The notes: generated by a model not told the origin, from the letters alone. Shown: positions 11,001 to 39,620, numbered from the stretch's first letter. The stretch: 57,500 nucleotides of DNA from Cristatella mucedo (GCA_009760855.2 WPIO01000108.1:50001-107500); one strand, 5' to 3'. Translations and numbers: made by a program.

Positions 11001-12687
11001 GAAAGAGATTAAGTTCTCTATGGGTGCTTTATCAAGTGCATTATTATTATTATCTAACATACATAATTCACTGGCTGATATCTCTCGTGCTGATATACAA
11101 CGGGTGGGTCACGTGGTCACGAATGAAATCCTCATCCACATCGCATCGGGAGAGATGAACTGGCCAGTTCCTAGTTGTTGAGAGATGAACTGGCCTAGTT
11201 AGTTGACTTAGTTAGTTGACCTCTGGGACTTTGAGCTCAACGTTTGGCTCGAGATCCGATGAGACGGTAATAGAGGGGATTGAGGGAGAGGCTCGAGGCT
11301 TGGCTCGAGGACAGTCGATTTGATTGTTGCCCAAAGCTGAATCGTTCGGCCGGGGTGAATTTGAGGGAAAAAACCCCCACCAACAGGGATCTGGCTTTTA
11401 GTGGCAGTGGCTCTTCTTGGAGCTCTTTAAAGAATCTCTCCTTCCTGCTACGATCTACCGGTAGCTTACCGTAGCTCTCAGCTCGGCCGTGCAGTACTCG
11501 CGGTCTCACAAAACGTTGCGACTATATCTCCGAGGTTAAGCAAGGCAATATGAATCAAGTAACGGAGGCAGCTAGCAACACGACTGCTGCCGACAATAGT
11601 GCTTCGATTAAGTAAATTCAGTACGAATCAAGCAATAAAGCAGACAGAGTTCTGAGATTCAGCTCTCCGAGAGCGCTATAGAAATGTCTTATTCCTATTA
11701 TTACTACCTGCAAGCAGATACTTTTAGATAGCTAGAATAGAAAATGAGATATGCATGCGATTCTGTAGCAAGAGCAAACTTCCAGCAGACACGACAGCTA
11801 AAAGCAAAAGCTGTCAGCTTCTCCCGGCCCCCGCTCCCCCCGCCCGCCTGAATTCTACACAGCATCAGCATCAAACGAGACAGCTCTCTCTCCCATCTTT
11901 TTACTTTTACCCTCCCCTGATTAATGCTGACTAAATACGACGACTACATCCATGTGGTACCTTTGGCGTTGCCGTGACTGTCTTTTGTTGGGTCTTACGA
12001 TCGTACCACGAGTCGTATCATCTCGTAAACGATCGTATCATCTCGTAAGCGATCATATCAATAATCAAACGATCGTAGTCAATCGTAAAAAGCAGCTTTA
12101 CTGTTAATAAGCGATAGCAACTGGCGCTATCGAGACGGCGCACGGATAGGATCGCATGACAGAAGCCCCGAGAGAGGGTAGTCAACAGACAAAAATGGAG
12201 CAGCCGCAAGGCTGCAAGGAAGGGACATGTTGAAATGAACACTCGGCTGCGAGTCGCAAGCAAAGGTGAAAGTGATAGCCCGAACATTGCGAGCATAAAG
12301 CTCAGAAGACCAGGTCGGCTGACAGGAGCGCCAACCGCTTGGGCCGAGTGCGGACACACTTACAACTTTTGCACTTACCAAAGGTGAGCCGAAGGTCGAG
12401 GGCTCTTCGAGCTTGTCGACAGCAGCTCGGTCGCGTTTTCCCGCGGGCTTCCCCTGTGCGAAGCGGTAGGCATCCGATGCGTCCGGTCTCTTGTACAGAT
12501 TTTTGAGCATCTCCTCTGGCCGCTTCGGCACCAAGCTGACGTGCCCGTGAAAGTCGACAGACGGCGGCGGCGGCGGCGTGATGTACTCGCGCGATTGGTC
12601 TCCGGACAGGGTTGAACTGTACCTGCCGCTGCCGTCATCGAAGGCGACGGGAGAACGCTTAATTTCCCGCGACAGGTGGGCATCCAT
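1723..12687 (-). CDS. Axonemal dynein heavy chain, N-terminal part (5 exons seen, 3' end not in window)
   Basis: Likely motor heavy chain of a ciliary/flagellar dynein arm; only the tail region is encoded here. My model on the minus strand joins 12687-12379, 11521-11470, 4403-4249, 4099-3926 and 2095 leftwards. All four junctions have GT-AG borders and compatible phases (0, 1, 0, 0). The fourth exon carries a 'DPYDLIVVP' then '[10 protein letters not shown]' block. The fifth carries '[13 protein letters not shown]', '[14 protein letters not shown]' and 'TTWKMAVR'. This order (PYDL-VV, Y-T-SA, then PL--W--E, F---R-WKAF--W---VR) is what I know from axonemal heavy-chain N-termini such as DNAH1/3/6/7/12. 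I cannot assign the paralogue. No motor (AAA+) domain lies in the window. Exons one and two are weaker, because N-termini of this family diverge. A LINE and several SINEs sit in the introns. Exon recognition rests on memory of the family, not a search. Confidence 0.65.
2769..2886 (+). repeat. 30-bp tandem repeat, about 4 diverged units
   Basis: Units resemble 'gcctgtcagctctaagcccg' plus 'tagtgacaga'. In one frame this gives a 10-residue repeat, but no splice or homology support makes it coding. Confidence 0.75.
3108..3262 (+). mobile_element. tRNA-derived SINE, family 2
   Basis: B-box 'gggttcgagtcctgcggttc', body 'gcaagcagcggtgatgtagc', end 'acgaggctgttaaaccagct'. The tail differs from family 1 and from the LINE. 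Confidence 0.75.
3487..3625 (+). mobile_element. tRNA-derived SINE, family 1
   Basis: The head has a pol III A-box-like 'tggcgaagtggttaaggtgc' and a B-box region 'gaggtctcgggcccc'. The tail 'gagatattaagttctcttag' plus TATAATA matches the LINE 3' end. Confidence 0.75.
3926..4099 (-). CDS. Dynein heavy chain exon 4 (PYDL-VV / YYTVSA block)
   Basis: This is 58 codons between the acceptor 'ctcgctcgctccag' and the donor CTCAG|GTATCT. It holds '[14 protein letters not shown]', '[16 protein letters not shown]' and '[14 protein letters not shown]'. That matches the block found shortly before the tail helix region in axonemal heavy chains. Phase is 0 on both sides. Confidence 0.7.
4249..4403 (-). CDS. 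Dynein heavy chain exon 3
   Basis: The acceptor 'aacttcgttgcag' is followed by '[18 protein letters not shown]', then '[14 protein letters not shown]' and '[15 protein letters not shown]', up to the donor CCG|GTAGCT. It enters in phase 1 and leaves in phase 0, matching exon 4. Codon choice and composition look like coding DNA, and the neighbouring exon is recognisable dynein. Confidence 0.6.
4828..4970 (+). mobile_element. tRNA-derived SINE, family 1
   Basis: 'ctggtttgatccagcggtta' head, B-box region near 'gtcgtggcctcgagcc', tail 'gagatcaagttctcttgggg'. Same layout as the copy at 3.5 kb. Confidence 0.75.
4975..7810. other. Dynein intron, nothing recognisable
   Basis: Contains a short (CAG)n at about 5,650 and GC-rich patches near 6,100-6,650 that give open frames without family similarity. 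Confidence 0.4.
7815..9835 (-). mobile_element. L2/CR1-group LINE, 5'-truncated, multiply frameshifted
   Basis: The longest LINE copy. Reading leftward: end of the APE-type endonuclease ('[18 protein letters not shown]', '[13 protein letters not shown]' near 9.65-9.73 kb), linker, then reverse transcriptase with '[20 protein letters not shown]' (8.7-8.8 kb), '[14 protein letters not shown]' carrying the YADD catalytic box (8.25-8.3 kb), '[19 protein letters not shown]', and a C-terminal '[18 protein letters not shown]' region read from a shifted frame near 7.9 kb. Several stops and frame changes make it non-coding. It differs from the copy at 15-17 kb, so it is a second subfamily. It lies in a dynein gene intron in the same orientation. 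Confidence 0.85.
10630..11057 (+). mobile_element. LINE 3' fragment with (ATT)n tail
   Basis: Begins near '[20 protein letters not shown]' and reads through '[20 protein letters not shown]' to the ORF stop at 10,820, then a 3'UTR ending 'attaagttctctatgggtgc' and (ATT)n. Nearly identical to the end of the copy at 16.6-17.0 kb, so fairly young. Confidence 0.85.
11470..11521 (-). CDS. Dynein heavy chain candidate exon 2 (52 nt)
   Basis: A short exon between an acceptor ending 'gagatatag' and the donor TACG|GTAAGC. It reads '[17 protein letters not shown]' and turns phase 0 into phase 1, which is what the flanking exons require. Small size and weak polypyrimidine tract leave it uncertain. Confidence 0.4.
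12379..12687 (-). CDS. Dynein heavy chain candidate exon 1 (start codon)
   Basis: This is 103 codons from an ATG at 12687 ('[12 protein letters not shown]') ending 'STFGSPL' at a strong donor, TTG|GTAAGT. A run of five prolines precedes '[19 protein letters not shown]'. The frame is open and the donor is near-consensus. Assignment to the dynein gene is by strand, position and phase (0 out) only, because this part of the family is not conserved. Confidence 0.5.
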
Positions 12688-13700
12688 CCTGATAGATGTG
12701 CAGTATACGCGGTTATGTCCTTATATCCTGCGCGACCGACCGACACACGTGTACTGAGCGAGAGCGACAGGGCAGAGAACTACAGGTAGGCAATGGTGCA
12801 CTCGCGAGCCCTGCCGTCTGCCACAGAATCACAAACGACGAGGGCTGGTCACGTACAACTTGCATAGGCCTTAATTGAGATGAATGAGTACGACAAAGTA
12901 ACACGTTCAAGCCAAATGCTGGCGATTGGGCAAAGGCGCACGCACCTAATCTGAACCGGCGCACGTCGGCCAACACCGGCAGCGCCACCGGAGTCTGTGC
13001 ACGCTGAATATCAAACGTAAAGCTTCTGGCCTAGAAAAGCTTCTGCTCTCTCTCTCTCTCGCTCTCTCTCTCGAGCGAATTCTCGTCCGCGAAGAGGCCG
13101 GGTGGACCGCGGCGGTTAAGCGTCGCTAAGTACCCCCCGACGCCGCTCAGAGAATGTTTATGTCCGCCATGACTTAGAAACTGCCCACCGGAAAAAGCAC
13201 GGACGGTGTACATGCAGTGACGATAGCACTTAACAAGTGCAAAACCATTAATGACCGCTAAGAAACATAAAAATAAATCTTTATAAAAAATAATTATATT
13301 GATATATAACTTAATATGTACATAATTCATCTCTTAACACCCACGCCGAGTGGCTTCTCGTTCGAGGTCCGCCCACTGAGGGCTCGACTTCCCTCGTATG
13401 CGTTCAGAACCAATTGCTAACCTTATGACACCAGCTTATTTCGCGGCCACTAAAGACCGTTGAGTACTTTTCAGGAGTCGCAGACCTGTCTGGTGGTGAG
13501 ATTAGCAAGCCTGCCAACAACTGTCGCAAACTTAGTGCTACCACTGTTGCTACGGTTCACGTCTTTTACCGGCTTTCAGAGCTTTGGCAGGTGAACTGGC
13601 GGCAAGTCGCAAGCCCTCTGCATCCTCAGTCCTCAGCTCCGATCTCTTGAGTTCATTTCTCTTCGCTCCGACTTGGCCAACTAAGGAAGACACACGCCCG

Positions 13701-13890
<190 letters not shown>

Positions 13891-14162
13891 TGTTGTGTGT
13901 GCCTGTGGCTTCTCAGCAGGTGGTTGGGCGGTTGGCTCGGTGCGGCCTTTGATGTGGGCGTGTGGCCCACCATGGTGGCTCACCACGGATGCACTCCCTT
14001 ATCTGTGGTGAGTCAGCCCCTAGCTCATATATGTAACCGCTGGGGGAATAAAGATTTGAGTCTCGTTAGCCGCTCACGTTCGCCTGCTCACGTTCGCCGG
14101 CTTGTGTCTTCGTGTCTCCGTGAGACTCCACTAGCGCTGCTGCAGCCGGAAACACAGTAACA

Positions 14163-14284
14163 TAACACTCACTTGCTTGCATGCACACACACGCCCACGC
14201 GCACACACGCACACATGCCCGCACGCACGCGCATGCACACACACACACATGCACCCCTCGCACACGAACACATACATACACACA

Positions 14285-14336
<52 letters not shown>
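14163..14336 (+). repeat. (CA)n compound microsatellite
   Basis: Interrupted CACG/CACA then a pure (CA)n core around 14,288-14,335. Confidence 0.95.
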
Positions 14337-14612
14337 GGCACATAAATATTCCTGCAGTATCTGCCCAGCTCTTTCGGACGCTGCTATGCGACAGCACAGC
14401 CAACCTCTACTGTACGACCGAGCGCCTGCCAGCAGATGGCTGGCTGGCTGGTTAGGCGAGTTATTAGCAGATGTCCACGGACTGAGCGCAGAGCCGGTGA
14501 GAGGTCCATGGAGTCATTGGGGTAGATGCTAACTCAAGCTAAATCTCCTTCTAGACATATTCATACTTGCTGAAAAGGAAGAGCTAGCGATTGGTCAGCG
14601 ATAAAGCTAGAG

Positions 14613-14661
14613 AAGGTGGAAGAGGAAGAGGAAGAGGAAGTGGAAGAGGAAGAGGAAGAGT
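14613..14661 (+). repeat. (GAAGAG)n flanked by a direct repeat
   Basis: The purine tract is bordered by two copies of 'ggtcagcgataaag' (near 14,595 and 14,665). Confidence 0.8.
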
Positions 14662-15854
14662 TGTGGTCAGCGATAAAGTTCTCGGCAGTTAGACATTAGG
14701 CACCAGGGACGTTTGATGGGCCTGTTTTAGGTTATCAAAGACTCAACTGTGCTGTGACAAGGAGCCGGGAGTGGGGAAGTGGGGAGATCAGGGGAAAGAC
14801 GAGGGCGAAACCATGAAATGGCTCACGGGCCATTAGCCATTAGCTCGACAGCTCGTGGGCGCATCGCACTTGCCCTCAGCAAACCGCTGCCATTACTTTT
14901 GACTCCACATGCCTGCTTCCGCTGGCCGGTGACGTGCTCCAGTGCTCGAGCTGGTCAGCCTTCCATCCATCAGTGCTTGCGCAGAAAAGTAGCACCAAGC
15001 AGCAGTGTGGCAGCAGCAGCAGCAGCAGCAGCATCCGCCACAGAGACAGCGTGCAGGGGCAGAGAAGACTGTGAAACGGCCATCGAAAGCCTGCGACCAA
15101 CGGCCGAGACTTCGATTGCAGCCGTGTCTATCGAACTTCTTATAAAAAAAAAGTGCTGATGGCAGCATAATCGCTGTTTTGTCTGCGTCGGCTTTATCAT
15201 ACTGGTGCATTAGTCACCCTGTTTACCTCAAGGTCCGGTATATCGAAACCTCACACCTTGCTAGTAAGTTCCAGTCTGGCTTTAGAGCTAATCACTCCAC
15301 AGAGTCAGCATTGCTTCGGGTATACAACGACCTACTTAGGAATGCAGACATGGGTAGAGTGTCTCTTCTTGTTTTGCTCGATCTTTCGGCAGCTTTTGAT
15401 ACCATCGATCACAAAGTACTTCTAGAGCGCCTCTCATCTCGCCTGGGCATCACTGGCACTGCTCTGCAGTGGTTCAGGTCCTATCTGAGTGGGAGACTCT
15501 AGAGAATTGACGTGAATGGACAAAGATCATCTGAAGTACCTCTAAAATATGGAGTACCTCAGGGCTCTGTGCTAGGTCCGGTCCTTTTCACCGTTTATAC
15601 TCTCCCTCTCGCTGATTTGATTGCCAAGCACAATCTAGGCTTTCACTTCTATGCGGATGACACTCAGTTGTACCTTTGCTTTGATCCCTCCCAGCCTTCG
15701 AGCACCTCAAATTCTCTCAACTCACTTGCTGCATGCATTGATGACATCCGATCATGGATGGCAGCAAATTTTCTAAAACTAAACGATGATAAAACTAACT
15801 TACTAGTTATGGGCAAACCTAGTGTTATTCAGAAATTGGAAAGAACAGAAGGAC

Positions 15855-15960
15855 ATTGGATTGATTGGATTGATTGGATTGATTGGATTGATGAAAGAAC
15901 AGATTGGACAGAAGGCGGACAGAAGGCGGACAGAAGGCGGACAGAAGGCGGACAGAAGGC
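15855..15960 (+). repeat. Two adjacent short tandem repeats in a LINE
   Basis: 9-bp unit 'attgattgg' about four times, then 11-bp unit 'aaggcggacag' about four and a half times, replacing LINE coding sequence. Confidence 0.85.
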
Positions 15961-16012
15961 GTGGGCGTGAATAGAGATTAAGTTCTCATAATGTGCTATG
16001 TAAATGAATTCA
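15960..16012 (+). mobile_element. SINE-1 tail fragment inside a LINE copy
   Basis: 'gaatagagattaagttctca' then 'taatgtgctatgtaaatgaa', the last part of SINE family 1. Confidence 0.5.
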
Positions 16013-17554
16013 GTTTGCTAATTCTTGCCTTTCACTTTCTCTTAGTTGTGCGAGTTTCAATCTGCTAGCAACCAGCAGCTGATAGGCCTTGAATGTGCTA
16101 TGCAAAAATCTCCTACGTAATGCCCATAACCCCATAGAGCCTTTAATATATTGTGTACAAAGATTTTAGGTTGTATGTTAATAATTGGTCTCTCTTCTGT
16201 ATGTGAAATTTATTTCAGCTTCATAACATTGCTAAAATTAGGGCTTGTTTAGATAAGGATACCACGTCCAAGTTGGTCCATGCATTCGTGACATCTCGTC
16301 TCGACTTCTGCAACTCACTGCTTACTGGCCTACCAGCATGTGCGATCAGGCGATTGCAGCTGGTGCAAAACTCTGCAGCTAGGCTTGTCTGTCGTGAGCG
16401 TCGCAGTTGCCACATTACTCCACTTCTCGCCGACCTGCACTGGCTACCAGTCAAGCAACGGATTGACTTCAAGGTTTTGTCGCTCACTTTTAGGTCTCTT
16501 CATTCTATGGCTCCAGCCTATCTTTCAGAGATACTACCCCATCAGGCAAAGCATCGTACCACTCGCTTTTCGGAATCCAACAGTCTAGAAATACCTCGTA
16601 CAAACCTTAAATCCTTTGGAGACCGTGCATTTAGCTCGTATGCTCCCACAGCCTGGAACTCCCTCCCGACCTGCATCAGAACATCCCCTGACCTGACCAC
16701 ATTTAAAAGAAACTTAAAAACATACCTATTTAGGACAGCATTTAGTGGGTCCTTGTGATTCGTCCTCGATGTGCTTATGCGTGCTGACACTGTTCATGCT
16801 GCCACTAACCACATTTGCATGCTGACCCAGTGCATGTAACCCCTAACCATGTTATTCATTTTGTTTGTTTTTCAAGCATGATTTTACTTACTATTCTATT
16901 GCGTATCACTTTGCAGCAAATGTAAAGCACCTAGAAAGAGATTAAGTTCTCTGAGGGCGCTTTATCAAGTGCAATATTATTATTATTATTATACTCAAGC
17001 CGTCGGCTGTGTTCATGCTGCTGCGTCCAAACAGTGTGCATGCAAGCATTCGTGTGAGCACGCTTGGCACATGGAAGGAGTGTTGACCAACGGCATGCAA
17101 GGCCACTCGTTCCATCATAACTCTAATAGTAACAGTAAAATAACGGTTATGGTGCCCAGTGGTAACGAAATCATTTTCTCAGCACGTCAGACAGAATTGA
17201 GGAGAAGCGCACCAACTGATACATGATAACAGCAGCATCGGCTCGCTCTAGCCGAATGCAAGGCAGGCCTGAGGCACAGCGGTCTCCCACTGGCGGCATC
17301 GTGTATTCCTGCTGTGCAAATGGCACTGTCTAGCACCTCGGCAGATCAGCACGTTTGCAAATCGTCATTTTGACCAGATCATCCCAGGCCGAGGTACACC
17401 GCTGCGCACGGTGCAGCAGCCCGATCGATGACACGTCCTTAACAAACAAACAAACACGAATTAGAAACACGTGCTATTTTATCGTCTAGTTAGCATATAG
17501 TGAGCACTTGGTCCTCTGTAGGACGATGAATATGAAAAAATAAAAATAAAAAAT

Positions 17555-17690
17555 ACAATTCATTCGCATTGCACCATAGGAGAACTCTATCTAGTCGCTT
17601 CTCACATCTCGAAGGGCTCGAGCCCACAACCTCTTGTCATCGAATGCATTCACTTTGAGATCAATCATCTAAGTCAAAGGGCATCAAAAG
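17555..17690 (-). mobile_element. SINE family 1, diverged
   Basis: Reverse-complement tail ('aggagaactctatctag') and B-box region ('aagggctcgagcccacaacc'). Confidence 0.55.
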
Positions 17691-18116
17691 CCACGAAAGT
17701 GGAAGCCGGACGATGGACGACTTGAGCAACCACGCTATCACGTCGGCTCTCAGGCTCTCTCGAATGTTCCTGTTGTTTCCTGCCCAGAATCTTCTGCCCG
17801 TGTCTCATTTAAGTTAAACTGTATCTGAAAGTTTTCGGACTTGCTGTACCAAAGGCTCTATGGCTGGCACGCCTGGTAAAAGCCGTCAGTTTCAAGCCGT
17901 CCGTGCCGTCGGCCTTGTTCTTTCGTTCGGTGCTGCCAACGGCCAGCGCCGAGCGATTCGGCAAGACCCGCTGCACCGGATCGCACTTGCTGCAAAGTTT
18001 TTCGCCTCTTTCTTGCCTTGACCCTGACCTTCCCTCGAGCCGGAGCTCAGGCTACTTCTAAGCTTGCTAATCTAGCTCGTACTGATCAGAAATATGAATG
18101 ATCAGGCCGAGAGGTT

Positions 18117-18265
18117 AATAATAATAATGATGATAAATATATGTAAGACACCCTGAAAGAACCGAATCTCTGTCTGGGCACTTTTCACGTGCTGCAAAAA
18201 AGCAGGTCACTTGGTTAGTGATAACGTGCACCGTGTCAGCATGCATAAGCTCACACGGACCCAGC
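18117..18265 (-). mobile_element. LINE 3' tail fragment
   Basis: Reverse complement of the LINE 3' end, preceded by (TAA/TGA)n. It contains diverged 'aaccgaatctctgtctgggc' and 'cacgtgctgcaaaa'. Confidence 0.6.
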
Positions 18266-18351
18266 AAAAGTTGTGAGGATCAAGTGATGTAGGGTTTTCA
18301 GCTCCTTTTGAAATGTCGTTCAATTCAGGGATGTCGTGACGTTTGTTTTGG

Positions 18352-18460
18352 TAATAAGAATGATGATGCATTGTATATAGCACCGTCGGAGATCTCTCTC
18401 TCTAGGCACTTCACATTTGCTGCAAAGGAAGCATGATCGAACGGCTAGTGATATTATAGG
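18352..18460 (-). mobile_element. LINE 3' tail fragment
   Basis: Contains 'gcacttcacatttgctgcaa' and 'aggaagcatgatcgaac', the reverse complement of the LINE 3'UTR. A second tail in the same orientation 100 bp from the previous one. Confidence 0.65.
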
Positions 18461-19360
18461 GCAGAAGCAGTGAAACATTAGCCGAAATCTAGGAACTCTT
18501 AGCGGCATGAAAGTTCTGCATGGTCGTGCTCAAAATATCGCAATTGGGATGGCCCACAATCTTGGCCTTTGGTCCTTGGCCGATTCTCCATGTTTGTCTA
18601 ACGTCCTGGAAGCCTTACAGTCCCATCAGGTTTGGTCCAAATTCGACACTACAAGTACTCTTGAATAGCACGTTTGCTCATTGGTCCAGCTGGTTCAGAA
18701 TTGCGTCTGGACTATCTATTGAAATTCCGTCGCAGCTTATTTCCTGAGGGTGGTGGGTCTACATGCGAGTGTAGCAAGAGCAGTATGTGGAGATAACTCG
18801 AATGTGCCCTCATAGATACTACCATGACCCAAGTGAGCCCCCAACTCAGCGAAGAGAAGGCAAACGATTTTAATTATCATGCAGGATCAAGACATAACTA
18901 TAATTTATTTTAATAATTTAATGTTTTAGTTTAAGCAATTTACGTCCCTATTCCATTGCAATGCAGGTGAGGACGAGAGGATGCCGCAGGTATCACTTGC
19001 TCAGGTCACGGCTTCCCCCCAGCAGCGTCGCGGTTGAGTTCCGGATGAGTTGCTGCGAGTAGTGGTCGTGGGCTGGCCTCGCGCCTTCGGCGTTTTTACC
19101 AGATACAGTTCGTGGAGTTCTTCATCCGCTCTTGTTTTTGCGTGAGACCTGTGCGGTAGTGCGTCGCCGACGGACCGGCTGAGCACAGGAGCCCGGTAAG
19201 TTGCTCGTTACCGCGTGGCCTGGGGTGACTTGGCGCACGAAAACTCGCCGCTTCGGCGAGCTGGCGGTGCTCAACTTTCGTCATGCGCATTACCGACGAC
19301 TTGCGTGCTCGTTCTAGAACCGGCGAGAACTCAGGTAGAGCAACGCGCCTCGAATTTGAT

Positions 19361-19401
19361 ATACGACAGAAGCCGTCGCCGAGAGACGGCTTCTGTCGTA
19401 T
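19361..19401. repeat. Perfect inverted repeat, 17-bp arms, 7-nt loop
   Basis: 'atacgacagaagccgtc' and its exact complement, with loop 'gccgaga'. Flanking bases extend the pairing after one mismatch. Confidence 0.85.
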
Positions 19402-19436
19402 CTCGGCTTGTAGCGGCGCTACCCTGAAGTGTGAAT

Positions 19437-19535
19437 AATAATAATAATAATAATAATAATTCACTTGATAAAGCGCCCTCAGAGAACTTAATCTCTATCT
19501 AGGCACTTAACATTTGCTGCAAAGATAAGTGCGCG
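19437..19535 (-). mobile_element. LINE 3' tail fragment with (TAA)n
   Basis: (TAA)n, then 'cttgataaagcgccctcaga' and 'gaacttaatctctatctagg', an almost intact reverse complement of the LINE 3' end. Confidence 0.75.
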
Positions 19536-20289
19536 TTTCCTGATTCGGTTGTGGCGCTCACGCGGTTATCGGGTGGGTTGCTGGGCAGACGGAGGCGTGC
19601 GATGCACATTACGCAAGGAGTTGCGCGAAACGCGTAGAGCGAGCGAGAGAGCGGTCTAGTTATGCGACTTTGCTCGGCTAAAGCCAATCCCTGAATTTAA
19701 TGGCGACTCTTTCAAGGAGAGTCGCTGCGGAATGAGCCGCAATCTTCCGCTATGCGACAAATGAACCACACGAGCCTGCTCCTTTTTCGTCCAGTACAGA
19801 ATTCTAGAGCGGAATAGAAACAAAACTTCAAAGCCAATGGTAGTGAAGATATAGTAGGGTTATTGGCCTAATAAAGGCTATAACTTTGATTGCCGTGCAG
19901 TAAAAACGACGGAAGAAGCCGGCGTCGTGCTAATAGCCCTATTTGGGCAAATTTATGGTGAGGCCATCGGTCTGTTACCCTTGCCACAGTCAGTTTTTGT
20001 GACGACTTGCCGATTGCAAGTTGGGCCTTTTTGATCGCCGAAGAATGGGGTACGTGCGTTGCGGCAGGCTGTCGCCGGCCAAGACCTGACATTTGTGCGG
20101 TGTGCCGATAAACGCCTGACGATGCATGGCGATTGCCCACAACTTAATCGTCCATCAGGCTCGGCTCTGCTGAAAGTCAGCTTGTCTGTCTGCATTGACT
20201 GTGGCAAGATCGTTACAGTTGACTCTGCCCTGTGCCTGCCAAGTGCTTTTGCCTTTGCCTGCTCATCGTGCATTCGAAATTAAGAATAA

Positions 20290-20530
20290 TATAATTATAG
20301 TGCATTTGATAAAGCGCCCTCAGAGAACTCGGGCGCTTTATAATTGCTGCAAAGGAAGCACGATCGAATGATTAGAGGTAGCATGCTCAATAAACAGCAA
20401 GAATAACACGGTTAGGGGTGACTTGCACAGGGGTAGCATGCAGGTGTGGTTAGTGGCAGCATGCAACAGTGTCGGCAGCATAGTGCACATAAAGGACGAA
20501 TCACAGGGACCCACTAAATGCTGTCATAAC
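20290..20530 (-). mobile_element. LINE 3'UTR copy
   Basis: Full-length 3'UTR in reverse: 'tttgataaagcgccctcaga' through 'ggacgaatcacagggaccca'. About 240 bp, comparable to 16,745-16,990 on the other strand. Confidence 0.8.
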
Positions 20531-21427
20531 AATTTGGTTGGTTTGTAAGTTATGGACACCCCTGCCTAAAGGACAGCTCGATGGATGATTGCTTGTGCTT
20601 GCCGCAGCCGGGCTGCATGCATCGGCCGAGCTGAGCTGCTCTGCTCAGCTGCAGATCCGAGTGAACTAGTCTACCTTGCATAAACGGCATAGGCTGAGTG
20701 GTCCTGCTGGAGCACTGCATTAGCAGCTCTGCAGAGTAGCAGAGATCCGAGATCAGGAGATCCCCAGTCGGATGTTTTGGAGTTTCCTCCCTGGCGACTC
20801 TAGCTAGCCAGTTTGTCGTTCGGGCAGTTTCGATATTGCCCACCTTGTATTGGCCTTTGTCTTGATCGACATACGAACTCTTTGCTTGGAAAGTGAACGC
20901 TTATTACCCTGTTCGTTTCTTAGCTCGGCGTTAGTCGTTGTTGTGCATCTACGAGATTGGGACATGGCTTGAGGTATTAGTAATCACCTGGTGACTTAAG
21001 GGCTCCCGGTTCGAATGATTAATCTGTCTGAATGCATGCATTGTTTGGTTGCAGGTACTGTGTAGCTAGACAGTGTGAACTGAAGTGGGTAAATGCATAT
21101 TTAGAATACGTTGGTTGGTACTGTTTAAATGCACTTTGAAGAGTTGGCATGACCTCTACAGCTGACCTCCAGCTGGATCGTCCCAATCCATAATACCTCT
21201 TGCCTTAACCTGGGGCCCTGCCGGAGAAAGGATAGATTAAGTTGCTTGCCGCTGCCCACCCCACCTCGTTCGGATGATGTGTGGCAAGGCGTCTCGTCTC
21301 GTCTACTGCAGTCGTGGGCAGCTACACGTTAGTAGCACATTGTAGTTTGGACGTTGACTTGAAGACCGGTGGGCCACAAAAAGGCGTGTACTTTGAAGGC
21401 ACTGCACTGTCGCCATCCTGTCAAGGA

Positions 21428-38849
<17,422 letters not shown>

Positions 38850-39006
38850 CATGTTAAGCACAGCAAGGCCGACGACCAGCACAGCGGAGGCAGATGTGTG
38901 GCAGCAGCAGCAGCGCCGGCTTCCCACGCAGAGCAAGCTGCTGCAGTGGACCTGCTGCAGAGGGCGAAAATTCTGGAAATTAGCAACCCTGGGCTTAACT
39001 CTTATC

Positions 39007-39012
39007 AATAAA
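39007..39012 (+). terminator. Candidate polyadenylation signal of FBXO38 (AATAAA)
   Basis: A canonical AATAAA about 160 nt after the proposed stop codon and before the next repeat (LINE tail at 39,168). It marks the probable 3' end of the FBXO38 transcript. Confidence 0.5.
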
Positions 39013-39167
39013 GTAATGATCGTGCGTGCAGTCAATTTGTATATGTCCAAAGGTAAGCTAGTGGTCGCCTTTGCTACACGACGAGCTGCTGTGTGCCTGT
39101 TTGGCAGCATGTGATTGTTTGTGCCTGGCGGCCTGCGGCTCCCTTTGTCTGTCTGCCTAGCCATCTT

Positions 39168-39235
39168 TAATAATAATAATAATACATTTGTGTAGCAACC
39201 TCAGGAAACCTAATCTCTTTCTAGGCACTCGGCAG
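39168..39235 (-). mobile_element. LINE 3' tail fragment with (TAA)n
   Basis: (TAA)n, then 'caacctcaggaaacctaatc' and 'tctttctaggcac', reverse-complement tail downstream of FBXO38. Confidence 0.6.
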
Positions 39236-39329
39236 ACAAACATAAAAATAACTACCAAATAATTGGTGGTAACTAGCAGCAGTGTAAGCAGGTGATTCTC
39301 AAGCAGCTGCGCCTGCAGAGATCTCTCTC

Positions 39330-39361
39330 TCCTCTCTCTCCCTCGCTCTCTGTCTGCCTGC

Positions 39362-39407
<46 letters not shown>

Positions 39408-39561
39408 GGAGCTTTCTTCCCTGCCCGCCCGGAATAAGAATATGAGGCTCCATTTGCTACCGTATACATAATAATATAATATACTGCTATTTATATATAA
39501 ATTTATATATATATATATTTATATGCTATAGTACACATACGCACATATATATATATATATA

Positions 39562-39595
<34 letters not shown>

Positions 39596-39620
39596 TGATT
39601 ATACTATATATATATATAGT
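39330..39620 (+). repeat. (CTGT)n/(CT)n and (AT)n tracts
   Basis: CT and CTGT blocks to 39,408, then AT-rich runs from 39,470 with TAGTATA interruptions. Confidence 0.9.

Larger units (their letters stand above)
15240..16992 (+). mobile_element. L2/CR1-group LINE, interrupted copy
   Basis: The reverse transcriptase starts near 'KFQSGFRANHSTESALLRVY' and continues 'LLDLSAAFDTIDHKVLLERL' and 'GVPQGSVLGPVLFTVY'. It has the catalytic '[11 protein letters not shown]' and 'WMAANFLKLNDDKTNLLVMG', with one in-frame stop at 15,500. At about 15,840 it is broken by 9-bp and 11-bp tandem repeats, a SINE-1 tail and unrelated DNA. It resumes at about 16,205 with 'LVHAFVTSRLDFCNSLLTGL' through '[10 protein letters not shown]' (stop 16,756) and a 3'UTR ending in (ATT)n. 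Confidence 0.9.
18480..21427. other. Upstream region of FBXO38
   Basis: Has the hairpin at 19.36 kb and two LINE tails. The GC-rich DNA from about 21.25 kb is the likely 5'UTR and promoter of FBXO38; no transcription start can be fixed. Confidence 0.4.
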
